Source: Oscillospiraceae bacterium (GTDB lineage: Bacteria > Bacillota > Clostridia > Oscillospirales > Oscillospiraceae). From it: DNA of 64,000 nt. The position numbers and the translations under genes were made by a program. This document shows, piece after piece, positions 1 to 7,192 of the stretch (within the stretch, counting starts at the first letter, position 1; each line of letters begins with the position of its first letter). Where the stretch lies: assembly GCA_017622995.1 (NCBI GenBank), contig JAGAQA010000031.1, forward strand, positions 1 through 64,000, given 5' to 3'. The notes beneath the pieces are model-generated. The model was not told the origin of the DNA, searched no databases, and saw only the letters and a program-made list of their open reading frames with translations.

Positions 1-109
1 CACAGAAAAACCTGCCTGTCAAGAGAAAACAGCTCTCTTTTCGACCGATTTTCCGGGTATTTGTCATCCTCCCGGCGGCTTCCGCCACCGTTCATCGGAC
101 AGCTTGCAT

Positions 110-138
110 ATGATACCACCCGCAGCCCCTTTTGTCAA
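110..138 (-). promoter_or_regulatory. Sigma-A promoter reading off the left edge
   Basis: On the minus strand TTGACA (133-138) and TATCAT (110-115) are separated by 17 bases. No gene on this strand begins inside the window downstream of it, so it probably serves a gene to the left of position 1. A GGGAGG ribosome-binding-like stretch lies near 65-70. Positions 1-252 otherwise show no gene I can support. An inverted TTTTGTCAA repeat (130-138 with 146-154) overlaps the -35 box and may be an operator. Confidence 0.55.
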
Positions 139-252
139 GTGGTTTTTGACAAAAAATGGCCGTGTTTTTTATGCAGTTTTCCCAGGTGCATTGCAGCCGG
201 AGCTGTAAAGCCCCGGCTGCTGTTTCTCATGAATCGGCAACAAACGCAATCC

Positions 253-717
253 TCACCTGCCGAAGAGTTTGCCGAATGCGGCGGTGGTCTTTTCCATCTG
301 CTTGGCAACCGCTTCCAAGGACTCAATCAGTTCGTTCATCTGCTGAATATCCAGCCCTTGCAGATTTTCCGCCGCGGCGGTGAGGGCCTGAATGCCGTCG
401 TTGACCGCGCCGATGTCCGCGTTCCCCAGGTTCTGAGCCGCGCTCTTCAGCGCGTCCACCGTTTTGTTGATGGTTTCCATGTCCACATTTTCCAGCTCCG
501 AGGCCGTATTCTGGAGAGAGAGGACAATGGAATTGATCTTGTCCACATCCACCCCCCGGAAAACCTTCATCACGTTGCTGACCTGAACCGCGGCAAAAAT
601 ACCCGCAATCAGCAGCAGTGCCAGAACGCCGCCGGTCAGGCAGGTCTGGAGCTTCACCCAGAGCAGCAGTTCATTTTTTTCCTGCTTCTTTTCCGTTTCC
701 TTTGTCAGTTCTTCCAT
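253..717 (-). CDS. Small membrane-anchored protein with four 22-residue helical repeats
   Basis: I do not recognise a named family. The 154-residue product has a charged N-terminus (residues 1-18), one hydrophobic segment (about 24-45, rich in Leu, Ala, Ile and Gly), then four back-to-back 22-residue units that begin at VDVDKIN, VDMETIN, ADIGAVN and LDIQQMN. Each unit has the same spacing of small and hydrophobic residues, and the protein ends in a short basic tail. The pattern predicts an amphipathic helical rod or coiled coil outside the membrane segment, of the kind used for oligomerisation or as a scaffold. It is transcribed after the metal ATPase gene but has its own promoter, so a link to metal transport is not established. 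The start ATG follows GGGAGG at a normal distance. Confidence 0.75.
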   Translation of the reverse strand: MEELTKETEKKQEKNELLLWVKLQTCLTGGVLALLLIAGIFAAVQVSNVMKVFRGVDVDKINSIVLSLQNTASELENVDMETINKTVDALKSAAQNLGNADIGAVNDGIQALTAAAENLQGLDIQQMNELIESLEAVAKQMEKTTAAFGKLFGR

Positions 718-724
718 AAAAATG

Positions 725-777
725 CCTCCCGAAGCCTAAGATAGTTCTATCATAGGTTTCGGGAGGTTATTTGTCAA
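725..777 (-). promoter_or_regulatory. Promoter overlapped by a 42-bp palindrome
   Basis: On the minus strand TTGACA (772-777) and TATGAT (749-754) have a 17-base spacer and point at the gene starting at 717. A 20-bp inverted repeat (725-744 and 747-766, 18 of 20 pairs) covers the -10 box, the expected start site and the GGGAGG ribosome binding site. It is followed by CATTTTTA. In read-through RNA from the ATPase gene it could act as a terminator or hide the ribosome site. As DNA it could be an operator. Confidence 0.6.
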
Positions 778-811
778 ATACTTCCTGAGAAAAGATCGAA
801 TTTTTGCGGGC

Positions 812-2734
812 TTACAGCTTTTGAACGAACAGAGCCCGAATGGCATTCAGCACCGCCAGCACCATAACGCCCACATCCGCGAAGATGGCGAACCACATAT
901 TCGCAACGCCAAGCGCCCCCAGCAGCAGGCAAATCACCTTAATGCCGATGGCAAAAACAATGTTCTGGTATACAATCCCCAGGCACTTCCGGGAAATGCG
1001 GATTGCCTTGGCAATCTTTTCGGGGTCATCGTCCATCAGGACAATATCCGCCGCCTCGATGGCCGCGTCGGACCCCATGGCGCCCATGGCGATGCCGATG
1101 TCCGCCCGGGACAGAACCGGCGCATCGTTAATGCCGTCGCCAACAAAGGCTAGCTTTCCCCGTTTCTTTAGGGCCAGCAGCTCCTCCACCTTGCCCACCT
1201 TGTCACCGGGCAGAAGCTCGCTGTACACGGTATCAATTCCCAATTCCGACGCGATTTGCCGGGCCACCGCGTCAATATCGCCGGTGAGCATCACCGTCCG
1301 GGTGACTCCGGACCGGCGCAGCTCCTCCATGGCATGCTTGGAGGTGGGCTTGAGAATATCGGAAATGACAATGTGTCCGGCATACTGCCCATCCAATGCC
1401 ACATGAATGATGGTGCCGCTGCAATGGCAGTCCCGGTACTCCACACCCAGCCGCTGCATCAGCTTTCGATTGCCTGCCGCCACGGAAACGCCGTCCACCC
1501 TGGCGGTAACGCCCTCGCCGCTGATTTCCTGAATATCGGAAACCCGGCTGCGGTCCAGCGGCTTTCCGTAAGCTGCCTGAAGGCTTTTGCTGATGGGATG
1601 AGAAGAAGCGCTTTCCGCCAATGCGGTATACTCCAGAACCTTCTCCTCCTCCAAGGAATTGTGGTGGATACCGGTCACCTCAAACACGCCCCGGGTCAGG
1701 GTACCGGTCTTGTCAAAGACCACCGTGGTTACATCCGACAGGGTTTCCAGGTAGTTGGAGCCCTTGACCAGGATCCCCTCCCGGCTGGCACCGCCGATGC
1801 CGGCAAAGAAGCTCAGCGGGATGGAGATTACCAGCGCGCAGGGGCAGGACATAACCAGGAATGTGAGGGCCCGGTAGATCCACTTCCCCCAGGCCCCGGG
1901 GCTGCCCAGGATCAGACTGACAACCGGCGGCAGCACCGCCAATGCCAGGGCTGCATAGCATACGGCAGGGGTATAGACCCGGGCAAACCTTGCAATAAAG
2001 TTTTCGCTTTTGGATTTCCGGGAGGACGCATTCTCCACCAGATCCAGGATCTTGGAAACGGTGGATTCACCGAACTCTTTCTGGGTGCGGACCTTGAGCA
2101 CGCCGGACAGATTGATGCAGCCGGAGATAATCTCCTCGCCAACGGTCACATCTCTGGGGATACTCTCTCCGGTAAGGGCCGCGGTATTCAGCGTGGAGGT
2201 GCCTTCCTCCACAACGCCGTCGATGGGCACCTTTTCACCGGGCTGCACCACAATCAGTGTGCCAACCTCCACTTCGTCGGGATCCACCTTCTCCAGAACA
2301 CCGTCCCGCTCCACATTGGCATAATCCGGGCGGATGTCCATGAGCTCGCTGATGTTGCGGCGGCTCTTGCCCACCGCGTAGCTCTGGAACCACTCACCGA
2401 TCTGGTAGAACAGCATGACGGCGATGGACTCCAAATAATCCCCCTCCATGGCGGCGCCGTCCTGATAGATGGCCAGGGCCAGGGCACCCAGGGTGGCAAC
2501 CACCATCAGAAAGCACTCATCAAAGACCTGATGGTTCCGGATGCCTTTCCAGGCCTTTTTCAGAATATCCCCGCCGATCACATAGTAAACCGCCACATAG
2601 AGCGCCAGGCGCACCCAGCGTCCGAAGGTGCCGAAGGCATTGCGGAAAAACACCGTGGGAATCAGCTGCAGGATGATCAGCATGGCGGCGGATGCCAGAA
2701 TGCGGATCAGCATTTTTTTCTGTTTTTTCGTCAT
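812..2734 (-). CDS. Heavy-metal P1B-type ATPase, probable Zn/Cd exporter
   Basis: This is an ATP-driven metal pump of the plasma membrane. With the ATG at 2734 it has 640 residues: two to four N-terminal membrane segments, the actuator loop with TGES (about 188-191), the SCPCALVIS metal-binding membrane segment (CPC about 297-299), the phosphorylation motif DKTGTLT (about 341-347), an SSHPIS nucleotide-domain motif and GDGINDAP near 545. CPC with SCPCALVIS fits the Zn/Cd/Pb branch. The usual N-terminal HMA domain is missing and is encoded by the preceding gene (2808-3026), so the two form an operon with a split metal sensor/chaperone. An upstream in-frame extension to 2854 lacks a ribosome site and is not used here. 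Exact metal is inferred, not shown. Confidence 0.93.
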   Translation of the reverse strand: MTKKQKKMLIRILASAAMLIILQLIPTVFFRNAFGTFGRWVRLALYVAVYYVIGGDILKKAWKGIRNHQVFDECFLMVVATLGALALAIYQDGAAMEGDYLESIAVMLFYQIGEWFQSYAVGKSRRNISELMDIRPDYANVERDGVLEKVDPDEVEVGTLIVVQPGEKVPIDGVVEEGTSTLNTAALTGESIPRDVTVGEEIISGCINLSGVLKVRTQKEFGESTVSKILDLVENASSRKSKSENFIARFARVYTPAVCYAALALAVLPPVVSLILGSPGAWGKWIYRALTFLVMSCPCALVISIPLSFFAGIGGASREGILVKGSNYLETLSDVTTVVFDKTGTLTRGVFEVTGIHHNSLEEEKVLEYTALAESASSHPISKSLQAAYGKPLDRSRVSDIQEISGEGVTARVDGVSVAAGNRKLMQRLGVEYRDCHCSGTIIHVALDGQYAGHIVISDILKPTSKHAMEELRRSGVTRTVMLTGDIDAVARQIASELGIDTVYSELLPGDKVGKVEELLALKKRGKLAFVGDGINDAPVLSRADIGIAMGAMGSDAAIEAADIVLMDDDPEKIAKAIRISRKCLGIVYQNIVFAIGIKVICLLLGALGVANMWFAIFADVGVMVLAVLNAIRALFVQKL

Positions 2735-2807
2735 GGCACAGATTCTTCCTTTCTGTAAAGAAAAACAGGGACACGATGGAGGCTTCTGCCCCGGCACACC
2801 CTCTGAA

Positions 2808-3026
2808 TCAGAAGAAGATCTCGCAGTCGTCTTCCACCTTCTTGCAGTTGGCAAGCACCTGCTGCATGGTGGCCTTTATATCCGCGCCGTCCTCAAACGA
2901 AACGATCATCTTCAGGGTCATAAAGTCTACGGTGCAGTCCTTCACTCCGGCAGTCTGTCTGGCGGCGTCTTCCATCTTGTTGGCACAGTTGGCGCAGTCC
3001 ACTTCGATCTTGTAGGTCTTCTTCAT
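2808..3026 (-). CDS. Stand-alone heavy-metal-associated (HMA) domain protein
   Basis: A 72-residue ferredoxin-like HMA domain. The metal site DCANCANK carries Cys11 and Cys14 (CxxC), and the leading Asp is typical of Zn/Cd-type domains rather than copper chaperones, which usually have MxCxxC. It probably binds a soft divalent cation and passes it to, or senses it for, the ATPase immediately downstream (73-base gap), which lacks its own HMA domain. A strong promoter with an inverted repeat lies directly upstream, so it is the first gene of the metal operon. Function as chaperone versus regulatory domain is inferred. Confidence 0.9.
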   Translation of the reverse strand: MKKTYKIEVDCANCANKMEDAARQTAGVKDCTVDFMTLKMIVSFEDGADIKATMQQVLANCKKVEDDCEIFF

Positions 3027-3046
3027 AATCAGGTACTTCCTTTCTG

Positions 3047-3112
3047 TTTAACGATTAAGTGATCGTTTAATTGTTTGTGATATTATCTTATCACGTTTCC
3101 CCGGTTTGTCAA
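3047..3112 (-). promoter_or_regulatory. Metal-operon promoter with downstream inverted repeat
   Basis: On the minus strand TTGACA (3107-3112) is followed after 16 bases by TAAGAT (3085-3090). Just downstream is the imperfect inverted repeat TTTAACGAT / ATCGTTTAA (3047-3055 and 3062-3070, 8 of 9 pairs), placed at the start region as expected for a repressor such as ArsR/CadC or CopY types. No such repressor gene is in the window. Confidence 0.65.
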
Positions 3113-3163
3113 GTAGTTTTCGCAGTTTTTTCAGAATCATGACCGTGGTTATGTAATGTCTGC

Positions 3164-3310
3164 TGAATAAGCCGCCAATGCGGCTTATTCACACACCGAA
3201 GGTGTGTAATTTCAAAAAATGGCTCTTTTTAACCATTTTTTGAAATTCAGAAAGCAATCAATGCGTAGCAAAGATTGCCGGAAACCCTTGGCTTTCAAGG
3301 CTTTTTGCGT
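3164..3310. repeat. Cluster of four adjacent hairpins (array A)
   Basis: The 435-base gap between the HMA gene and feoA has no gene I can support, but holds consecutive inverted repeats: a 12-bp stem with CAAT loop (3164-3191), ACACACC-GAA-GGTGTGT (3191-3207), a perfect 15-bp stem (3208-3222 with 3233-3247), and CCTTG/CAAGG followed by a T run (about 3288-3308). The stems nearly touch one another. A similar cluster occurs at 30.9 kb. Confidence 0.7.
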
Positions 3311-3418
3311 TATTCAGTACGCATTATGTATTCCTTCCGACCTGCTCCCTCGGCCCGGACCCCGGGAGACATTTTGCGGGAAACCGTCACCTTTCCCCGG
3401 AGGATGGAATAGGCTGAA

Positions 3419-3437
3419 CCGAAGAACTGTTCTTCGG
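3419..3437 (+). promoter_or_regulatory. Perfect 19-bp palindrome upstream of feoA
   Basis: CCGAAGAACTGTTCTTCGG has 9-bp arms around a single base and ends 24 bases before the feoA start. It is either an operator for an iron-responsive repressor or a small leader hairpin. It does not resemble the classical Fur box, and I see no convincing -35/-10 pair nearby, so the role is open. Confidence 0.4.
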
Positions 3438-3461
3438 AATCCGGAAAAATGAGGTGTTTCA

Positions 3462-3713
3462 ATGCTGAGACTCTGTGACATTGCCCCGGGCCAGGGGGCT
3501 TGTGTCTGCGGCCTGGCTACCCAGGGAAGGATGCGCCGCAGACTGCTGGAGCTGGGACTGGTGGACGGAACCATAGTGGAATGTCTGGGCCGCAGTCCCT
3601 GGGGCGACCCCTCCGCCTTTCTGATCCGGGGCGCCGTCATCGCCCTGCGAAAGGCGGACTGCGCCGGAATTCTGGTGCAGCCGGAAGAACAGGAGGCAGC
3701 CCCATGGGACTAA
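3462..3713 (+). CDS. feoA: FeoA-domain protein, ferrous iron uptake
   Basis: An 83-residue SH3-like FeoA domain protein. The conserved pattern of MRRRLLELGLVDGTIVECL followed by a hydrophobic strand and AVIALRKADCAGILV is typical of this family. FeoA proteins act at the cytoplasmic side of FeoB and are needed for ferrous iron transport. The start ATG has GAGGTG upstream. The last 10 bases overlap the start of feoB, which has its own AGGAGG inside feoA, a layout that favours coupled translation in equal amounts. Confidence 0.92.
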   Translation: MLRLCDIAPGQGACVCGLATQGRMRRRLLELGLVDGTIVECLGRSPWGDPSAFLIRGAVIALRKADCAGILVQPEEQEAAPWD

Positions 3714-5761
3714 CCCGTTCTTCCGTGGGCCGTTTGGCGGAAGAACGGTCCGGAAAGGTCCCCCTGACCGGTCATTCCATTGCCCTGGCCGGAAACCCAA
3801 ATGTAGGAAAATCCACCCTGTTCAATACCCTCACCGGCCTGCGGCAACACACCGGCAACTGGCCCGGGAAAACCGTTGCCACAGCTCAGGGAAAATGCCG
3901 CCTGGGAACGGAAACCTACTGGCTGACCGATCTTCCGGGCACCTACTCTCTCATGTCCCATTCTCCCGAGGAGCAGGTGGCCAGAAGCTACCTGTGTTCC
4001 GGAGCGGCGGAAGCCGTGGTGGTGGTGTGCGACGCCACCTGCCTGGAACGGAATCTGAATCTCGTTTTGCAGATTCTGGAAATCACACCCCGCGTTCTGG
4101 TTTGCGTCAACCTGATGGATGAAGCCCGGCGCAAGGGAATCCGGGTGGACCTTCCCGGGCTTTCGGAAAGGCTGGGTGTTCCGGTTGTGGGCGCCGTTGC
4201 CCGGAAGAAGCAGAGCGCCCGGCTGGTTCTGCGGGAACTGGACCGGCTGCTGCGGGGTTCCCCGCCGCCTCATCCGACAGTCATTCCCTATCCAGCTGCC
4301 ATTGAAGAGGCCCTTTCCGCCATCGACCCCATTGACTCCCCGCTGGAACCCCGATTTGTGAAGCTCAAGCGGCTGGAAGGTGACCCCGAAATGCTGGAGG
4401 AGCTTGGCCTTCCGGAGGTGGACCCGGAAGTTCTTACCGGGTTGGACGCCGCGGGGCTGTCCCCTCAGATGGTTCGGGACGCTCTGGCAGCCGGGCCGGT
4501 ACAGCTGGCAGAAAGGATCTGCCGGGATGTGATTACATACACTTCTCCCGGATACGCCCAAAGGGACCGGACACTGGACCGGGTACTCACCGGGAGAATA
4601 TCCGGCGGGATCGTCATGCTGGGGCTGCTGGCCTTTCTTTTCTGGCTGACCATTGTGGGCGCCAACTATCTGTCCGATGGATTGCAGTGGCTTTTTGATC
4701 AGGGAGAATCCCTTTTGACCGGGCTGCTTGGGAATGCGCCCCGCTGGCTTTTTGGCCTGCTCATTCAGGGGGCCTACCGGACCACCGCCTGGGTCTGCGC
4801 CGTCATGCTGCCGCCGATGGCAATCTTTTTCCCGCTGTTCACCCTGCTGGAGGATGTGGGGTATCTGCCGAGAATCGCCTACAATCTGGATAAGCCCTTC
4901 TGCTGCTGCCAGGCCTGCGGAAAGCAAGCCCTGACCATGTGTATGGGCTTCGGCTGCAATGCTGCCGGTGTGGTGGGCTGCCGGATTATCGATTCCCCCA
5001 GAGAGCGGATGCTCGCCATATTGACCAATAGCTTTGTGCCCTGCAATGGCCGGTTCCCCCTGCTCATTGCCATGCTGACCATGTTCTTCTGCGGGACCGG
5101 TGGTGCCGTCTGGCAGGCAGTGCTGCTGACCCTGGTGGTTGCGCTGTCCGTTGCCATGACCCTGATGGCCACCAAGCTGCTCAGCGCCACAATATTAAAG
5201 GGCCGTCCCTCCGCCTTTGCCCTGGAGCTTCCGCCCTACCGTATGCCCCAGGTAGGAAGCGTACTGGTCCGCTCCATGCTGGACCGGAGCCTGTTTGTTC
5301 TGGGCCGTGCCGCCGCGGTGGCTGCCCCTGCCGGAATGGTGCTGTGGATCATGGGCAATATTCCCGTTGCGGACGGCACGCTTTTAACCCTTTTGGGGTC
5401 ATTTCTGGAGCCCATGGGCCGGTGGCTGGGCTTGGATGGGATAATCCTGCTGGCATTTCTCCTGGGGCTGCCCGCCAATGAGATCGTACTGCCCATTGCA
5501 CTGATGGCCTACCTGTGTCAGAACAGCCTGACGCAGATGGGAGAGCTGAACCAGGTGCGCGATGTACTGCTGGCCAACGGCTGGCGGTGGCAGACAGCCG
5601 TGTGTATGCTGCTGTTTACCCTGTTCCACTGGCCCTGCTCCACCACACTGCTGACCATCCGTAAGGAAACCGGCTCCTGGCGTTGGACCGCTCTTGCCTT
5701 TGTCCTTCCTACCGGGTTTGGGATTCTTCTCTGCCGCATTTTTACGCTGCTTGCCGGATAA
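3704..5761 (+). CDS. feoB: Ferrous iron transporter FeoB
   Basis: A 685-residue membrane protein that imports Fe(II). The N-terminal G domain shows GNPNVGKS (about 30-37), DLPGTYS (about 76-82) and NLMD (about 136-139). A helical GDI-like spacer follows and then a C-terminal membrane part with two Gate-like halves, including GYLPRIAY and the Cys-rich stretch CCCQACGKQ near 405-415 and GFGCNAAGV. The ATG at 3704 is chosen because AGGAGG lies 7 bases upstream and because the longer in-frame extension lies entirely in feoA in another frame. It overlaps feoA by 10 bases. No FeoC is seen. The Cys cluster is a normal feature of many FeoB proteins. Confidence 0.96.
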   Translation: MGLTRSSVGRLAEERSGKVPLTGHSIALAGNPNVGKSTLFNTLTGLRQHTGNWPGKTVATAQGKCRLGTETYWLTDLPGTYSLMSHSPEEQVARSYLCSGAAEAVVVVCDATCLERNLNLVLQILEITPRVLVCVNLMDEARRKGIRVDLPGLSERLGVPVVGAVARKKQSARLVLRELDRLLRGSPPPHPTVIPYPAAIEEALSAIDPIDSPLEPRFVKLKRLEGDPEMLEELGLPEVDPEVLTGLDAAGLSPQMVRDALAAGPVQLAERICRDVITYTSPGYAQRDRTLDRVLTGRISGGIVMLGLLAFLFWLTIVGANYLSDGLQWLFDQGESLLTGLLGNAPRWLFGLLIQGAYRTTAWVCAVMLPPMAIFFPLFTLLEDVGYLPRIAYNLDKPFCCCQACGKQALTMCMGFGCNAAGVVGCRIIDSPRERMLAILTNSFVPCNGRFPLLIAMLTMFFCGTGGAVWQAVLLTLVVALSVAMTLMATKLLSATILKGRPSAFALELPPYRMPQVGSVLVRSMLDRSLFVLGRAAAVAAPAGMVLWIMGNIPVADGTLLTLLGSFLEPMGRWLGLDGIILLAFLLGLPANEIVLPIALMAYLCQNSLTQMGELNQVRDVLLANGWRWQTAVCMLLFTLFHWPCSTTLLTIRKETGSWRWTALAFVLPTGFGILLCRIFTLLAG

Positions 5762-5765
5762 CCGG

Positions 5766-5794
5766 TTGCCGGATTGGTAAAAATGATGTATGAT
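5766..5794 (+). promoter_or_regulatory. Promoter for the metallophosphoesterase gene
   Basis: TTGCCG (5766-5771), 17 bases, TATGAT (5789-5794). It begins 5 bases after the feoB stop and sits 37 bases before the next start codon, so the phosphoesterase gene can be transcribed independently of feoAB. Confidence 0.55.
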
Positions 5795-5830
5795 GTAGAT
5801 AATATTAGCGCGACAAACGAGGAGAACACA

Positions 5831-6571
5831 ATGTTTACCACCCAACCGGTTTTGACCCAATATGAAGTTCGGCTTTCCAGGCTGCCGGAAGCTTTCGACG
5901 GTTTTTCCATTGCCCTGATTTCCGACCTTCACGGGCAGGTGGCCCAATCTCTTTTGGAGCAGCTCCGGGCTTGCCGGCCGGAACTGATTGCCGTCACCGG
6001 GGATCTGATCGATTCCGGAAATCCGAAAACCGCCGCTGCTTTTTCCTTCCTCCGGGAAGCCCTTGCCATTGCCCCCTGTTTCTTTGTTCCCGGCAACCAC
6101 GAAAGCCGCCTGCCCGCGTACCCCCGGATTCGTGAAGGTTTGCAGCAGTTGGGCGTGACGGTTCTGGAGGACCGGGCCGTCTCCTTTCACCGGGGCAGCA
6201 GCGAAATTTGGCTGCAGGGCCTGGCCGATCCCGGGTTCCCCGGAGGGGAAGACCGGATGGAGCGGGCCCTGGCAGCCATGTGCGGAAACGACCGTTTCCG
6301 GCTGCTTCTGTCCCACCGGCCGGAGTATTTTTCCATGTTTGCCCGGTACGGAGTGGACCTGACCCTGTCCGGCCATGCCCACGGGGGCCAGATCCGCCTT
6401 CCCGGCGTGAATGGTTTGTTTGCCCCGGGGCAGGGGTTTTTCCCGAAATGGGCAGGCGGTGTGTATCAGGAAGCGAACAGCACCCTGATCGTCAGCCGGG
6501 GGCTGAGCCACTGCCCGCCGCTTCGCATCGGCAATCCCACAGAGCTGGTAAGCATCACGCTGCATATCTGA
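5831..6571 (+). CDS. Calcineurin-type metallophosphoesterase, YkuE/YaeI-like
   Basis: A 246-residue metal-dependent phosphoesterase. The family motifs appear in order: SDLHG (about 32-36), GDLID, GNHE (near 94-97) and GHAHGGQIRLP near residue 185. The GHAHGGQ(I/V)RLP signature and the size match the YkuE/YaeI group, enzymes linked in some species to lipid or UDP-sugar pyrophosphate hydrolysis. The substrate here is unknown. No signal peptide is seen with the start at 5831, which has GAGGAG 6 bases upstream. An upstream in-frame ATG at 5774 overlaps the promoter and is rejected. Confidence 0.88.
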   Translation: MFTTQPVLTQYEVRLSRLPEAFDGFSIALISDLHGQVAQSLLEQLRACRPELIAVTGDLIDSGNPKTAAAFSFLREALAIAPCFFVPGNHESRLPAYPRIREGLQQLGVTVLEDRAVSFHRGSSEIWLQGLADPGFPGGEDRMERALAAMCGNDRFRLLLSHRPEYFSMFARYGVDLTLSGHAHGGQIRLPGVNGLFAPGQGFFPKWAGGVYQEANSTLIVSRGLSHCPPLRIGNPTELVSITLHI

Positions 6572-6678
6572 CGCCCCACCGGCGCGTTTTGGATATGCAG
6601 CGTATGGCATTTTTCTTTCCGGAAAAAGGGCTTGACTTTTCCGGCTATTTCATGTATAATCCAACGTGTTCCAGCTAT

Positions 6679-6755
6679 GGAGGCTTAGCTCAGCTGGTTA
6701 GAGCGCATGCTTCACACGCATGAGGTCACAGGTTCGAGTCCCGTAGTCTCCACCA
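6679..6755 (+). tRNA. tRNA-Val (CAC anticodon)
   Basis: A full cloverleaf: acceptor GGAGGCT/AGTCTCC, D arm GCTC..GAGC, anticodon stem CATGC/GCATG with loop TTCACAC (anticodon CAC) and T loop TTCGAGT. The CCA end is encoded. The T stem ACAGG/CCCGT has one A-C mismatch. It is followed at once by a strong terminator. Confidence 0.95.
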
Positions 6756-6793
6756 AAAAGAAAAGGCCGCCCATTGGGTGGCCTTTTCTTTTT
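6756..6793 (+). terminator. Terminator of tRNA-Val
   Basis: An A-rich arm and GGCC core pair with GGCC and a T-rich arm around a short loop, giving a hairpin with a T run on either strand. It can stop transcription from both directions. Confidence 0.85.
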
Positions 6794-6898
6794 GGTGAGG
6801 TAAGGGACTCGAACCCAACAAATGCAAGTGTCCTGTGGACACTTGCCAGCCGCCGGCTGGACGGCGGCTGCTCCATAGTGTAATCGAGTCCCGTAGTC
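6794..6898. repeat. tRNA-like hairpin module, copy 1
   Basis: On the minus strand the left end mimics a tRNA 3' end (GGGTTCGAGTCCC then 11 bases ending ACCA), but has 14 rather than 16 bases after the T loop. Inside are two perfect hairpins: GCAAGTGTCC/GGACACTTGC (6824-6846) and CAGCCGCC/GGCGGCTG (6847-6870). The right end (6884-6898) repeats TCGAGTCCCGTAGTC, identical to the 3' part of the neighbouring tRNA-Val. Confidence 0.7.
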
Positions 6899-6937
6899 CT
6901 GCTCCCATTCGTGCGCGCCTCCCTCCGGGCGGTGTTT

Positions 6938-7024
6938 TTTATTGGTGGAGTGAGGGACTCGAACCCATCTAAATGCAAGTGTCCCGTGGACACTTGCCAG
7001 CCGCCGGCTGGATGGCGGCTGCTC
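6938..7024. repeat. tRNA-like hairpin module, copy 2
   Basis: The same layout as copy 1: a T run, a minus-strand tRNA-like 3' end (GGGACTCGAACCC at 6954-6966, again 14 bases after the T loop), then the two hairpins at 6975-6997 and 6998-7021. The 55 bases from 6971 differ from copy 1 at only two sites, one of them in the loop of each hairpin. The tRNA-Val-like right end is absent. The whole 6572-7192 gap contains no protein gene I can support. Confidence 0.7.
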
Positions 7025-7109
7025 CTTCTGCATCTGCGGTCCTCGAATGAAACGGCTGAAGTTGCAGGTCTGTTTGATTTCATACGCTCGCATAACCGGA
7101 TACAACGCA

Positions 7110-7147
7110 AAACCCGCCGCGGCAGTTCTTGAAAACTGCCGCGGCGG
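7110..7147 (-). terminator. Terminator of the rpmH-jag operon
   Basis: A perfect 14-bp GC-rich stem (7114-7127 with 7134-7147) with loop CTTGAA. On the minus strand it is followed by GTTTTGCG. It lies about 45 bases after the jag stop. Confidence 0.75.
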
Positions 7148-7192
7148 CTGTCTTTTTATGAATACCCTACTTTTAAAGCGACTGATTTTGGC

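Noticed and set aside
61..744. A 227-codon plus-strand frame at the left edge
   Set aside because: It is antisense to the repeat-protein gene, and its start has no ribosome site.
1256..2758. A 500-codon plus-strand frame across the metal ATPase gene
   Set aside because: It is antisense to a protein with all P-type ATPase motifs, has a His/Gly/Gln-rich translation without domains, and is a by-product of GC-rich codon use.
3500..3703. Extended N-terminus for FeoB
   Set aside because: The extra 68 codons lie in the feoA gene in another frame and do not resemble FeoB. AGGAGG supports the ATG at 3704.
6698..7110. Overlapping minus-strand frames across the tRNA-Val and module region
   Set aside because: They translate tRNA and hairpin repeats (for example RDSN and GTRTCDL-like strings), which are well-known false proteins from tRNA sequence.
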